The position numbers were made by a program, and so were the translations under genes. From Asterias rubens (taxonomy: Eukaryota > Echinodermata > Asteroidea > Forcipulatida > Asteriidae), in assembly GCF_902459465.1 (NCBI RefSeq), contig NC_047070.1, forward strand, positions 8,296,554 through 8,360,553: 64,000 nt of DNA. Direction: 5' to 3'. Within the stretch, counting starts at the first letter, position 1, and each line of letters starts with the position of its first letter. The notes below the pieces were generated by a model. The model had not been told where the DNA came from. It made no database searches and saw nothing but the letters and a program-made list of their open reading frames with translations. Shown here piece after piece: positions 21,429-31,000 of this stretch.

Positions 21429-24077
21429 CCCACTTTTCTTATAACTGTGACTTGCCCTATAGGAAAACAATAACAATGTTATTAGAAACAAATCTCACAC
21501 TAAAGTCGTCTCAACTCTTACATGGCAAAATCACCATGGGTGACATTGAAAGTTCTAAAACAATGTAAAGAAGCGTCAGAACTTGCGGCTATGGCTGTTG
21601 CTATGATGTTGCTAATGGCATTCTACACTCCAACACATGTTCATGTGACTATCAAGCCACAGCTGCAGCCACTGAATCAACTGGGCCCAACTCATAGAGC
21701 CTGCAAGCAAACAGTCGTGCTAAGCACAGAATACTCTTGATTTGCCAAAAAAGGTTCCAGCATAATCACCGCTCATTTACCACTGCTATGACTGGTACCC
21801 CACTCATTTCAGACTTAGCAAACAAATTTGTCAGGCAGTATTTTTTGCTGAGCAGCTCAACAGCTTAAGCAGCGAATACTGCTTAAACAATTGCTGCTTA
21901 GCAAAATTTAGCACAAAACTAGCTACAGATAGTAGGCCTAAATGGGAGATGAAACTTTTGGCTGGTAACCTTTATCTTGTTAAAATAATGCTGCTGTGCT
22001 TAAGCTACTTTTTGTGCTTTATAAAATTGGGCCCTGGTTAACTTTCAAATTGTTCAGCTCCAATAACTCACCCAATAAACTCTAATAGTAGTGAGATGTA
22101 ATTGTCTGTGAGATGGTGGATTACTCCTGTGGTCGTGGCTGCTTCTTGGGTCTGTGCCAATGGTTTTTGAGGAGGCAGTTGGGGTAGGGCGTGTGGAGGA
22201 GGCAGAAGAGGGGGAGGTGTTGGTGGAGGGGTTGGTAGCTGGATCGGTAATGATGGCTTAATTGGTAATTTAGCCTGAATGGATAATGTTTGCTGGATCG
22301 ATAATGTTTGCTGGATCGGTGATGTTGGCTGGATCGGTAATGTTGGCTGAATTGGTAAGGTCGACTGAACTGGTAATGTCGGATCGATCGGTGAAGCACT
22401 ACGTGATTGTGTTTCAACTGTATAAGAAAAGATAATAATAATATAATAATAATAATAATAACGAAACTTATATAGCGCCAAAGTCCGCCTAAAAGACGCT
22501 CAAGGCGCTGCACATAGATACAATTAAGAAAAGAAAAAAAAAGGCTAAAAAGAACTAATCTTAGTAATTAATCATTAACAAACCTAAGAAATTAAAAAAC
22601 AGCAATACAATTATAAAAAGTCTGGAAATGAACCATCCCTAAAACCTGGACCAGCCAGAAGCAGATCTAAGCAAACAAATTACAATATTGAGTAAACATA
22701 AACCGAACAGTAACTAAAAACCTGGAAGGCAGTACAAACATTTAAGAAACAAGTGGGTCTGAGGACTTTTGAAGGAAGCCAGTAGCAGTTCTAAGCAGTT
22801 CTATTTCGTTCTATATAACACTCAGCATGATCGTTGCCATTTGGGAAAAAAACCAAAAATTATAAAAGTGCACAAGTGTACTTTAAAACACCGTTTCATA
22901 CAGCGGGTAAATAGACGACAGTCTGTAGTTAGTCTGTAGTAAAGACATCATTGATTTAATAATAATTATAATAATACCATTTATATAGCGCCTTCTCTAA
23001 GGTAACAAAGTGCTTAGAGAATGACAGGAAAAATAACAAAGGGAATGCAATAAAAAAAACAAGAGGAAAACCACGACTAGGCAAAGCTTGCAGCATTTAG
23101 CCAAGAAAGACCCGCGAAAAACTGATCTCTCTTTGACAAGAACGTGCAGGCCAAGCCAGGCGAGAGTTACTGATTGAAAAAGAATATTTTCAGTGACCTT
23201 TTGAACATGGCAAGAAAACTAGAACTTTTGATGGAGTTAGGAATGGAATTCCACATTTACCTTGCTCGGGAAACTGTATGCCTCTCTGCTTGTAGAATAA
23301 TATCTTGTTTTCATGCTCATCTGTGGGGAGTTAACAATTAAGAGTGAAGTAATCACAATCTGAACACCAATACTCATAACCAAGCCCGATACTTCAAGGC
23401 AATGAAGGCGTCGCCTCCGTGCCCACTGGTCATTGCCTTGGTGCCCTTGAAATGCTCCAGTAGAGGAGGGCACCTTTTACCAAGGAGAAAATGCCTTTGT
23501 GCCCTTGCCCTTTTTCAAAAATGAAGAATACAGGCCTGCATAACTATATTAATGAACAGAGATGCTAGAACGAACGTTGAGAGGTAGTGAGTTCCAGCAT
23601 CTTGGTCCAGCTACTGAGAAGGCCTTACACCCGTTTCGGAGAGGCGCTCCAGAATCGCACCAAACCAAATTCTGAATTACAGTGACACGTTGCCTTGGAT
23701 CGTAAGAGTTGGTCTTTAAAAAGCGCGTTTAACCGTTTGTTATAAAATGCATAATGGTTGGAAAGATGATTTAACAGTAGAAACCAATGATCCACACAAA
23801 TATGCCTTGAAATTGCGTGGTTTTCCTTTAACCTCGTTGACTAACACGGTTGGCCATTTATGGGAGTCAAATCAATCAATGGCTGAGAGGTTAATTCAAT
23901 TTTCCAATGAAATCATTGGACTACAATGTCATGACCTTTACTTTCACCATTTTGGCAGAGTGGAAATAGGTCAGATGTTAGTAAAACCAATTTGTGATTA
24001 TCGCTCATGAATATTCGTTACCTGATGACACGTATGGTAGGAGTTTGTTGAGGACATCTTGTTTTGTCCGATCCAGC
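21429..24077 (-). CDS. Unrecognised minus-strand gene, three inferred exons (Pro/Gln hexapeptide repeat)
   Basis: Three splice-flanked open segments join in frame on the minus strand. Exon a (24,077-24,022) follows GATCTGTTACAG, encodes LDRTKQDVLNKLLPYVSS and ends at a GTAACG donor. Exon b (22,417-22,072) follows TCTTTTCTTATACAG and ends at GTGAGT. It starts VETQSRSASP, holds about eight imperfect copies of P-I-Q-x-T-L, then a proline-rich segment (TPPPTPPPLLPPP), and finishes ISLLLEFIG. Exon c (21,456-21,429) is a 28-nt microexon after TTTTCCTATAG, encoding ASHSYKKSG with a GTAAGT donor. Repeat copies differ mostly at third codon positions (CCA/CCG, ATT/ATC), which favours this frame. I recognise no family; the low-complexity repeat is probably disordered. 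Start and end exons are not established. A possible first exon is described at 27.5 kb. Confidence 0.45.
21681..22036. repeat. Repeat family G, degraded copy
   Basis: Bounded by CTGGGCCCAACTCATAGAGC and AAAATTGGGCCC, with internal GTGCTTAAGC and TTAGCAAA blocks typical of the family (better copy at 62,921-63,151). It lies in the intron between exons b and c of the inferred minus-strand gene. Confidence 0.6.
22421..23280. repeat. ATT microsatellites with SINE-like bodies
   Basis: (ATA)n runs near 22,430-22,460 and 22,960-22,975 each lead into TTATATAGCGCC-type sequence (AAGACGCTCAAGGCGCTGCA; TAGCGCCTTCTCTAAGG). They resemble the repeat nested at 55.79 kb. The remainder is AT-rich without exons. 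Confidence 0.6.
23386..23538 (-). repeat. Repeat family F, minus orientation
   Basis: Reads GATACTTCAAGGCAATGAAG at the left and CAGGCCTG at the right, with GCCTTGGTGCCCTTGAAATG between. It is followed at 23,540-23,670 by a degraded repeat sharing the GAGTTCCAG motif seen at 56 kb. Confidence 0.75.
23683..23890 (+). repeat. Fold-back MITE family D, left arm
   Basis: ACACGTTGCCTTGGATCGTA, then GGAAAGATGATT, CCAATGATCCACACAAAT and TGGCCATTTATGGGAGTCAA. The right arm is missing. Confidence 0.75.
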
Positions 24078-25219
24078 CTGTAACAGATCAAAAGACACCG
24101 TATCACTTTACTGCATAGCACAATTTCGTTCTTGCAACATATGTTTTGCATCAGATTTCATTTGCCCCAACTGAGTGCTTTTACCAACAAATATAAATCC
24201 AGACATGCAACTTTCCTGTTGCCAAAAAAAGAGAAAAAGGCCGATCACACTTAACTTTTCTACAGTGTTATTCAGTTATCTATGGCACTGTTTCGAAAAG
24301 AAAAAAGAGGAAATCAGCTGACTAGCTGAAAAGTTGCATGCCTGTAATTCCTATTAGCGATTCTGCTCCAATTTGGGTTATATTTTTCGTTGGGCCTGCC
24401 AAGCTCCAAGTCCTTAGTCATTGTTGCCTCTCATTGCGCGGTCTGCACTCCAGCTGGTGGTTATTAACACAGATCAGACGATTGTGAGAAGGACATGTTT
24501 ATGAGCCGTTTTTAAGTATGGCGGCCACTATAATACGGAGTGCACAGTTTGGTTTGAGTGAAACCGACAAACCGACAAATTTACCCAAACCTAATGTGTT
24601 ATAGTAATTTGTCCTCCTTATCTCAAAATGATTTATTGTCCCGTCGCCGAAGCATTTTGGCCAGGATTTTAGCATCACACACAGCCATTATGGTGTCGGT
24701 TTTAAGGCCTTTGTCCAGTGTGTTCTAGGTTGGCCTCACTCAAGCTCATATTGAACAAATAAGTATTGAATTCTAATTGTGTTCCCTTTTATTTGAACAG
24801 AGCATTGAGATTTTGTGTGGTGAGCAATGTGTTGTTGTTAATAACTAACCAGAATTAGTAAATGGAATCCCCAAGATTCCCAGACCGAATCAAGTGTCAA
24901 GGTTAAGTGTATTTTTATGGTAGTCAACAGGGCAAGTAACCCAGAATTTTGAGTATCCCTGATGAGGTTTAGGTAGCCTGAAAAACACATTACGCTTCGA
25001 GTCATGGACAAAATTGCTCACCGAACCTAGTTAATTTTACAATACCATATCAGCACAGTTCACTATTGTTTGTGATGTTAATTTTCGCATTATTTTTCCA
25101 CTAGCACGCCGGGCTATCAAACTGGAAAAATTAGTATGCCGGTTTTAAATTGGTTAGTCCCGGGCTAGCAGCAATTTTGACCCCTGGCAATGAAGACACA
25201 ATAAACAAATTGTTCATAC

Positions 25220-25316
25220 CTGATACAGCTGAACGGGTTGGTTTCGTGAATGAGGACATCACAGGTCGGACATTTCTTACTGGTATGGAGATACTGAATG
25301 AGACAGCTTTTACAAA
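25220..25316 (-). other. Possible extra exon of the minus-strand gene
   Basis: On the minus strand a strong acceptor (CTCTTTTCTTTCCTGAAG) precedes an open segment starting FVKAVSFSISIP and continuing VRNVRPVMSSFTKPTRSAVS. Donors are available at 25,280 (GTAAGA) and 25,219 (GTATGA). Its entry phase matches the proposed first exon at 27.5 kb, but its exit phase does not match the next exon without another exon between. No homology is recognised. Confidence 0.2.
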
Positions 25317-25364
25317 CTTCAGGAAAGAAAAGAGGTTAAAATTGTCAGAATCCACAGAGGGTCA

Positions 25365-25880
25365 AGTTGACTCAACCAGAGTACAGTTTAAAGGTCAGTG
25401 ATCTCTTTAAGTGACTCAGGTCAACTCAAAGGAATACAGGATGATTCACAGAGAATGCCAGGGTTATTTCAAAAGGGGTCAGATGGAATCAAGTCGACTC
25501 AGAGAGAGTCAGTATAATTCATAAGGAGTCAGATAAACTCATAAACTGATCAAAGTCGACTCATACATAGTAAATCAGTTTGACTAAAACAAACACAAGG
25601 TGAGATGAATTTGAGTTGATCAAGATCAACTCAAATGTTGATCAAGATCAACTCAAATGGAATCAAGATGACTCACAAGGAGGAGTTGGGTTCACTCAAA
25701 AGGGAGTAAGATAAAGTCAACTCATAGTGTATCAGTTTGACTAACAAACACAGTGACTGATGTTGCTTCACAGACAGCCACTTTGACTTGTCAAAACTCA
25801 AATTAACCCATAAAGAGTCAGGTTGACTCATTTAAGAGAGTCAATTACACTCTGATACTTTGCCAGAGTAGTAAACTTGC
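25365..25880. repeat. Decayed minisatellite rich in GACTCA/GAGTCA
   Basis: Roughly 20-25 bp imperfect units built on GTCGACTCA, AGTCAACTCA and GGAGTCAGAT. Four exact TGACTCA heptamers occur, at 25,368, 25,412, 25,669 and 25,824. No coding content. Confidence 0.65.
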
Positions 25881-26008
25881 TCTGAGTCCTGTTTTAGTCA
25901 CACCTCCATGCGCAGCAGAGCTACCACGTTTTGCCCTAAAGGGCATTACATTTTCAATGACTAGCCAACAGGACCAGTTTTAGCTTTTTGTTTCACTTGC
26001 CCCTTCAA

Positions 26009-26186
26009 GTCGGATACTTCACGGTGGCAATGAATACCTTCGTTGCCTCCCTGCCCTCTGGTCATTGCCTTGGTGCCCCTTGAAATGCTCAGTATAAATT
26101 TACAATTTCCTCTTAGGGTGCCCTTTAGCAAGGAGAAAACGCCTGGGTGCCCTTGCCCTTTCGAAAACGAAACATACAAGCCTGCA
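26009..26186 (-). repeat. Repeat family F, minus orientation
   Basis: From GATACTTCACGGTGGCAATG to ACAAGCCTGC. Internal TCATTGCCTTGGTGCCCC and GGTGCCCTTTAGCAAGGAG match other copies. Confidence 0.75.
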
Positions 26187-26689
26187 TTGTGTAGGAACGC
26201 TTTCCAACACCAAACTAGCCAGGAGTGTATTTTGACTGTTAAGGGAGAACATTGGCCCTGGCTGAATTGACTACAAAACATTACTGCCAGTCACTGAAGT
26301 CTGCTCAGTCTAATGAAATCATTTGGAGTCGAATGGACTCGAACAGAGTCAGGTTAACTTACATGTATGAAGGCACTCAATGATAGTTGTTGCATCTACA
26401 TAATACCCGCTGCATAAATGGCATGTAATGTACTGGTTGATTTCAGTTAATCTGACGACAAGCTGGGGAAAGTAAAGTTATTATTATGAGATGAGAGGGG
26501 AATATTATCAGTATACATTGCACTGTCCTTCCTGGGGTGCGAATCAGGGACACCTGCTGGCAGAGTCAGAATAGTACAAAGTCGGCCTCTGCAAAGTTGC
26601 CCCATAGCAAAGCCGCCCCCTCGCTCATACAAAGTCGCCCCTTCTCAAAGACAACCCTGACAGAGTCACCCCCAACAGAGTGGGTGAAT

Positions 26690-26870
26690 TTGAAGTAGGC
26701 GACTTTGTAGTGGGCTTTGTAGTCAATACAGGACTTTTGTAGTGAGCAACTTTGTAGTGGGCGACTTTGTAGTGAGCAACTTTGTAGTGGGCAACTTTGT
26801 AGCGAGCAACTTTGTAGTGGCGTATTTGTAGTGGGCGACTTTGCTGGGCGACTTTGCTGGGCGACCAGTT
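26690..26870. repeat. Short tandem repeat, about 16 bp unit
   Basis: About ten copies of TTTGTAGTGGGCGAC or TTTGTAGTGAGCAAC, with degenerate copies of the same style from about 26,580. Both strands have open frames only because the unit lacks stops. Confidence 0.8.
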
Positions 26871-27074
26871 AAGACCAACTTCCAACCATAAAAACATATG
26901 TACCAGAACTACTGTATACTCTGCTGGTCTGGCTGGTGAGCCATATAGACAAATCATGAGATAGACAGACCAGCATGGAGAAAGTCTGTTGACATTCTTC
27001 TGCCCTCGTCATACTATAGGGACCTTGTTGAAACTCATGACCTGCTTGAACAATGTGCTGGCACTGGCAGCCTG

Positions 27075-27182
27075 CGGATAACTTTCTGTATGGCGCCACA
27101 ACTTTTTCAATCATTTTTACAAAAAAGGATCATTGAGGTAAATTAGAACGAAAAAGTGGTGGCCCCATACGGAAACTTTTCA
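27075..27182. repeat. Small MITE family E
   Basis: GGATAACTTTCTGTATGGCG at the left pairs with GGCCCCATACGGAAACTTTT at the right. The interior holds TCATTTTTACAAAAAAGGAT. About 108 bp, one of three copies. Confidence 0.8.
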
Positions 27183-27334
27183 GACTCAGGAGTCAGATCA
27201 GAGAGAGATCCATTGAATATTTCAAGGTGTCAAACCATAGAGTAAGGACAGCCCCCATGGGCCCTTCAATTTTCAACAAGCTGAACTTAATACAATGTCC
27301 CTATTAGCTATACTGCATAAGTGCATGACATTCA

Positions 27335-27432
27335 GTGTCTCAAGACTCTTGGTCAAGCTCCATGGTCAAGGACACATGTGCGGGGACCGAGATTCGAACC
27401 CACACGTGACGTCTCTCACCCTCAGCCACCAC
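27335..27432 (-). repeat. tRNA-headed SINE fragment, minus strand
   Basis: On the minus strand: GTGGCTGAGGGTGAGAG (A-box-like), GGGTTCGAATCTCGGTCC (B box) and GTGTCCTTGACCATGGAG. Only the head and the start of the body remain. Confidence 0.6.
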
Positions 27433-27543
27433 ATTGCATTCACAACTTAAATTTGGTGGTGGGCTAGCCGTTTTTCCTTAGTTAAGTTTTAACTTTCATT
27501 TCGAAATCAAAGTCTTCAAACATAACTAAATAAATTGTCTCAC

Positions 27544-27732
27544 TGGTTTGGGTCTTCCTCGTAGTGCCTTGTATCCCCATGACGCTGTTGTTGATCCCGA
27601 ATTCCTACTCCTAGACATTCTTGACAAACAAGCCAAACCGCTTCTTTCGTGTCTCTCATCAAAATCCGCCGGGCAAACAAAACTTGGTGCACCAACCACG
27701 TTATTGATCTGGCGCCCTCTAGAGCTTAGCAC
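27544..27732 (-). CDS. Possible first coding exon of the minus-strand gene
   Basis: An open segment on the minus strand ends at a good donor, CCAAACCA|GTGAGACA. An ATG at 27,618 opens 25 codons, MSRSRNSGSTTASWGYKALR then GRPKP, basic and Ser/Thr-rich. The frame is also open upstream to an ATG at 27,732 (MLSSRGRQ). It lies in a CpG-bearing block about 450 bp from the first exon of the plus-strand ZBED-like gene, as expected for a divergent gene pair. I do not recognise the peptide, and the link to the exons at 21.4-24.1 kb is inferred only from strand and order. Confidence 0.3.
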
Positions 27733-28064
27733 GCTCCCCCGTGTGTGAAAAGGCGCATTTTAAGGATTTGCTCAATCGGAAGTTTGCGCACATTTTTGCC
27801 CACTTTGAAGATTGAGCACTCTCCAAAGTGTAGACTTGCCATGCATGCGCACACGGCTTATCGCCATGCTGTTTTAGCTGGTGTGCAGAAACTGCGTTAA
27901 GAATGTGTTGGAATTTACACTAGGTACCAGTCACTTTACAGCACACGCGGCGTGGCTTCAAGTTCGCAACAGAAGCCCCTGAACTTTCTTCCAAATCTAG
28001 AGTTAGAAATGTTGATTTGAAGAGTTGTGCTTATTCTGCCACTTACTGAGAGCATAAATTCAAA
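27619..28064. promoter_or_regulatory. Candidate divergent promoter
   Basis: Lies between the possible minus-strand start (27,618) and the plus-strand ZBED-like start codon (28,065). It has more CpG than its surroundings (GTGCAGAAACTGCGTTAA, CACGCGGCGTGGC) and a GCGCCCTCTAG motif at 27,712. I see no TATA box. The 5' UTR of the ZBED-like gene probably occupies the last 100 or so bases. Confidence 0.4.
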
Positions 28065-31000
28065 ATGGTAAGATTTAGACATTAGGTTGTTTTATTAGAT
28101 ATGTTAAAAGCTCACAAATTGATCATAAAATGTATATTTTAGCAAATCAATTTGCAGTTCGTCGAACATCGAAGTGCTGACTGTATGAATAATAAATGTA
28201 ATAATGTGCATTGTTATTGTAGTGCGTGTAATTCCGACATCTGGCCACCCATTCTGGGGCATACATGTGCATTTTATTTTTAAACCCAACACCAGCAAAA
28301 ACTATTTATTTTGTCTCAAGTGTTTTTAATTGAGAACGGTTTCCAGTAAACTAATGTTTTATGTTTTACTATGACGTACCAACACAAGTGCTGTACCTGT
28401 AGCTTTAGTTTTGGGAGATTTTTCTTGTTAAATTTAAAATTAATTTTCAAGGTAAAAATAGTCCCAACAAAAAGTAGGAAAAAACTCCCCGCTTCGTATG
28501 GCACCACCACTTTTTTATTCTATATGAATTATAAATATAGTAGGCCTAATTAATTTATCTCAATGAGGAGATATCCCTTTTTGTAAAAATGAGTGAAAAA
28601 GTGGTGGTGCCATACTGAAAGTTATCCAAAAACAAATCAAATGCGGCCCAATTTCATGGCTCTGTCATCGCCGAGTTCTGCGCTGATTTCTCCAGCATGT
28701 CCAGTCTCCACTTACTGTGCAAGTGCCAAATTTCTGTAAGTGTAAGTGAAGACTGTGGAATACATGAATATTCATGTGCACAAGCAAAACTTACCTGCTT
28801 ACCCGTGACATTACGCTTGACGTAAGAGCGAAATTCCCTGCTTCCGTTGAACCGATTCTTTGCTTGCGAAGCGAAGTTGCGGTCAGCAGAGCTAAGAAAT
28901 TGGGCCCAGGTTAATTGCAAGTTCCAACTGTAAAGGACAATTTTTGTTTTGCTATTTCAGTCCCTCAAAATTATGTTTCACAAATGTTAAGTAAATTTTT
29001 AAGTAAATTTAAATAAATTTAAAATGAATTGTAATTATAAATGCAGTATGCTAAGCATGCTATTGCTAAGCATCCATGCTTGGAGTGCCAAAATACCTTT
29101 TAAATTTCACAGATTGAGAACATCTCCTGAAACGCCACAGGAATGTTAAGGATTGGTAAAGCATTTTCGAACTTATGAGATGAGGCAGAAAACAGCAATG
29201 ATCTTGTGACAAAAAGGCTAAGAAGAGAATACAGAATAGAGAAAAAGTTCCAAAGTGTTACCACCTGCAAACAATGAGAGAGCTTTTATCTTATTCTTTT
29301 TCTACAGCCTCGTGGCACAATCATGCAGAAAGATCTATTGCTGCAGAAAAATCTCCTCGTTCGAAAAGGCTTTTCCAGTCCCATTTGGAAATACTTTGGG
29401 TTTCCGTGCAACCCCAGCGATCCAACTGAACCGGCCTGCGAGGATGAAATTGTTTGTGCGCTGTGCAACAAGTGCCTCTCGTACAACAAGAGCACCACGG
29501 TGATGCATAAACATCTGAAGGGGCGCCACCCCAATGTGTTTGACACCCTCGTAAAAGCTCCACCAGAAAAAAAAATGGCCAAGGGAAAAGTGGGCCGACC
29601 AAAGGGTGTTCGATCAACTATGGTGAGTACCATCCCCGTTTTACTTAAATATTACTTTGGCTTTCTTTTCGGCACAAAAATCAGTTCAACCAATACTCCT
29701 TGAAAATAAATTTAGCCAGGTTTGTTTGTGTTTTGTAAAGAAATATTTTCCAATCTAAATAATTTATTATAATTGTCTAAAGTCTCATGTTTCAGTAATC
29801 TGTACTTGTCATTTCCATAAAATGTTCTTCTTCTTACTTATAACAAAATCCAATTTCACAATTTTGTTATTGATTTTTTTTTGGGATTGCATATAAAGCT
29901 TTTCCCATTTACGAATTCAAATAATTTTTAATTTCAAACAATAAGTAAGAGACGTTTTGCGATAAACATTGTAGACTTGCACAAGGCGTGGAATTATGAT
30001 AGGGAAGTTGAGAACAAAAATAATTATATTTGTACCAAAGCCACTGATGGCAAACAAAATAAAAGTAAATTTTATCATCTTTTATTATTTTTTGCTTCCA
30101 GTCGTCACGGCTTCAAGGCAATGAGCTTCGCAAGAGGAAGAATATGGTCCCCAAGAGAAGCTCCAGCTGGGTCTGGAACTACTTCTACTTCCCCATCGAC
30201 CCCGAGACCCAAGAGACCAACAAGGAGTTTGTGACCTGTGACCTCTGCGAGAAGAAGATGAGTTATCATGGCGGCACTTCTCCAATGCGCTCCCATATGC
30301 GCCTCATCCACAAGAAGGAGTTTGCTGAGCACAACCAATGGGAGATGGTAGAGGTGTCACAGGACATGCTGGACATCAACGCCACCGACCCCAAGGTGAA
30401 AGTTGCAGAGGATCAGGCCGAGATCGAGGAATCAAATATGGCTTCATTGGTAAGAATCTCTTGTGAAAAGAGCACGATTTCCAAATTCTGCTCATCAAAT
30501 TTCTCTGCTTAGCAAGAAATTATGAATTTGGGCCATGGATACTTAAGTTGATTCTTGTTGTTTCAAAGACAGTTAAATAATTTATAAAACTAGTAATTGC
30601 CTACGTGCAATTCAGATTTCCACTACTATAATATTTCCACTCTGGTCAAAATGAAAAAGGAAGATTTAGAATTTAAATGTTGTTTTTGTGGGTTTTGTTT
30701 TGCAGACAGAAGAAGAACTCTTCTCCGAAGACCTGCTGCAAAAGAAAGGGCTAATTCGTAAGAAAGGGGCCACCTCCAGCGCTATCTGGCGCTTCTTCGG
30801 CTTCATGCCCGACCCCAACGACCCGGACGAGGCCTTGTCTACTGATAAAGCAGTGTGTGCCATCTGCGGCAAGCAGCTGATCTACACTAACTCCAGCACC
30901 ACCGTCATGCGGAACCATCTGGATCATCGTCATCCGAGGGTACACAAGATGGTCGCTAGTACCCCACGGAGGATGATGGGCACACCATCTAGTGAGGTGA

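Noticed and set aside
22121-22513. Alternative frame of 130 codons over the hexapeptide repeat (HYRSSQ-type)
   Set aside because: It is open only because the 18-bp unit lacks stops in two frames. The other frame has silent-site variation and matching splice phases on both sides.
24170-24215. 31-nt minus-strand microexon linking the 25.3 kb and 24.1 kb segments
   Set aside because: The phases would fit, but the segment is one arm of an inverted repeat with 24,325-24,350, so the match is probably accidental.
26625-26957. Minus-strand repeat protein (HYKVAHYKVA)
   Set aside because: It is a translation of a simple 16-bp tandem repeat; both strands are open and no gene context exists.
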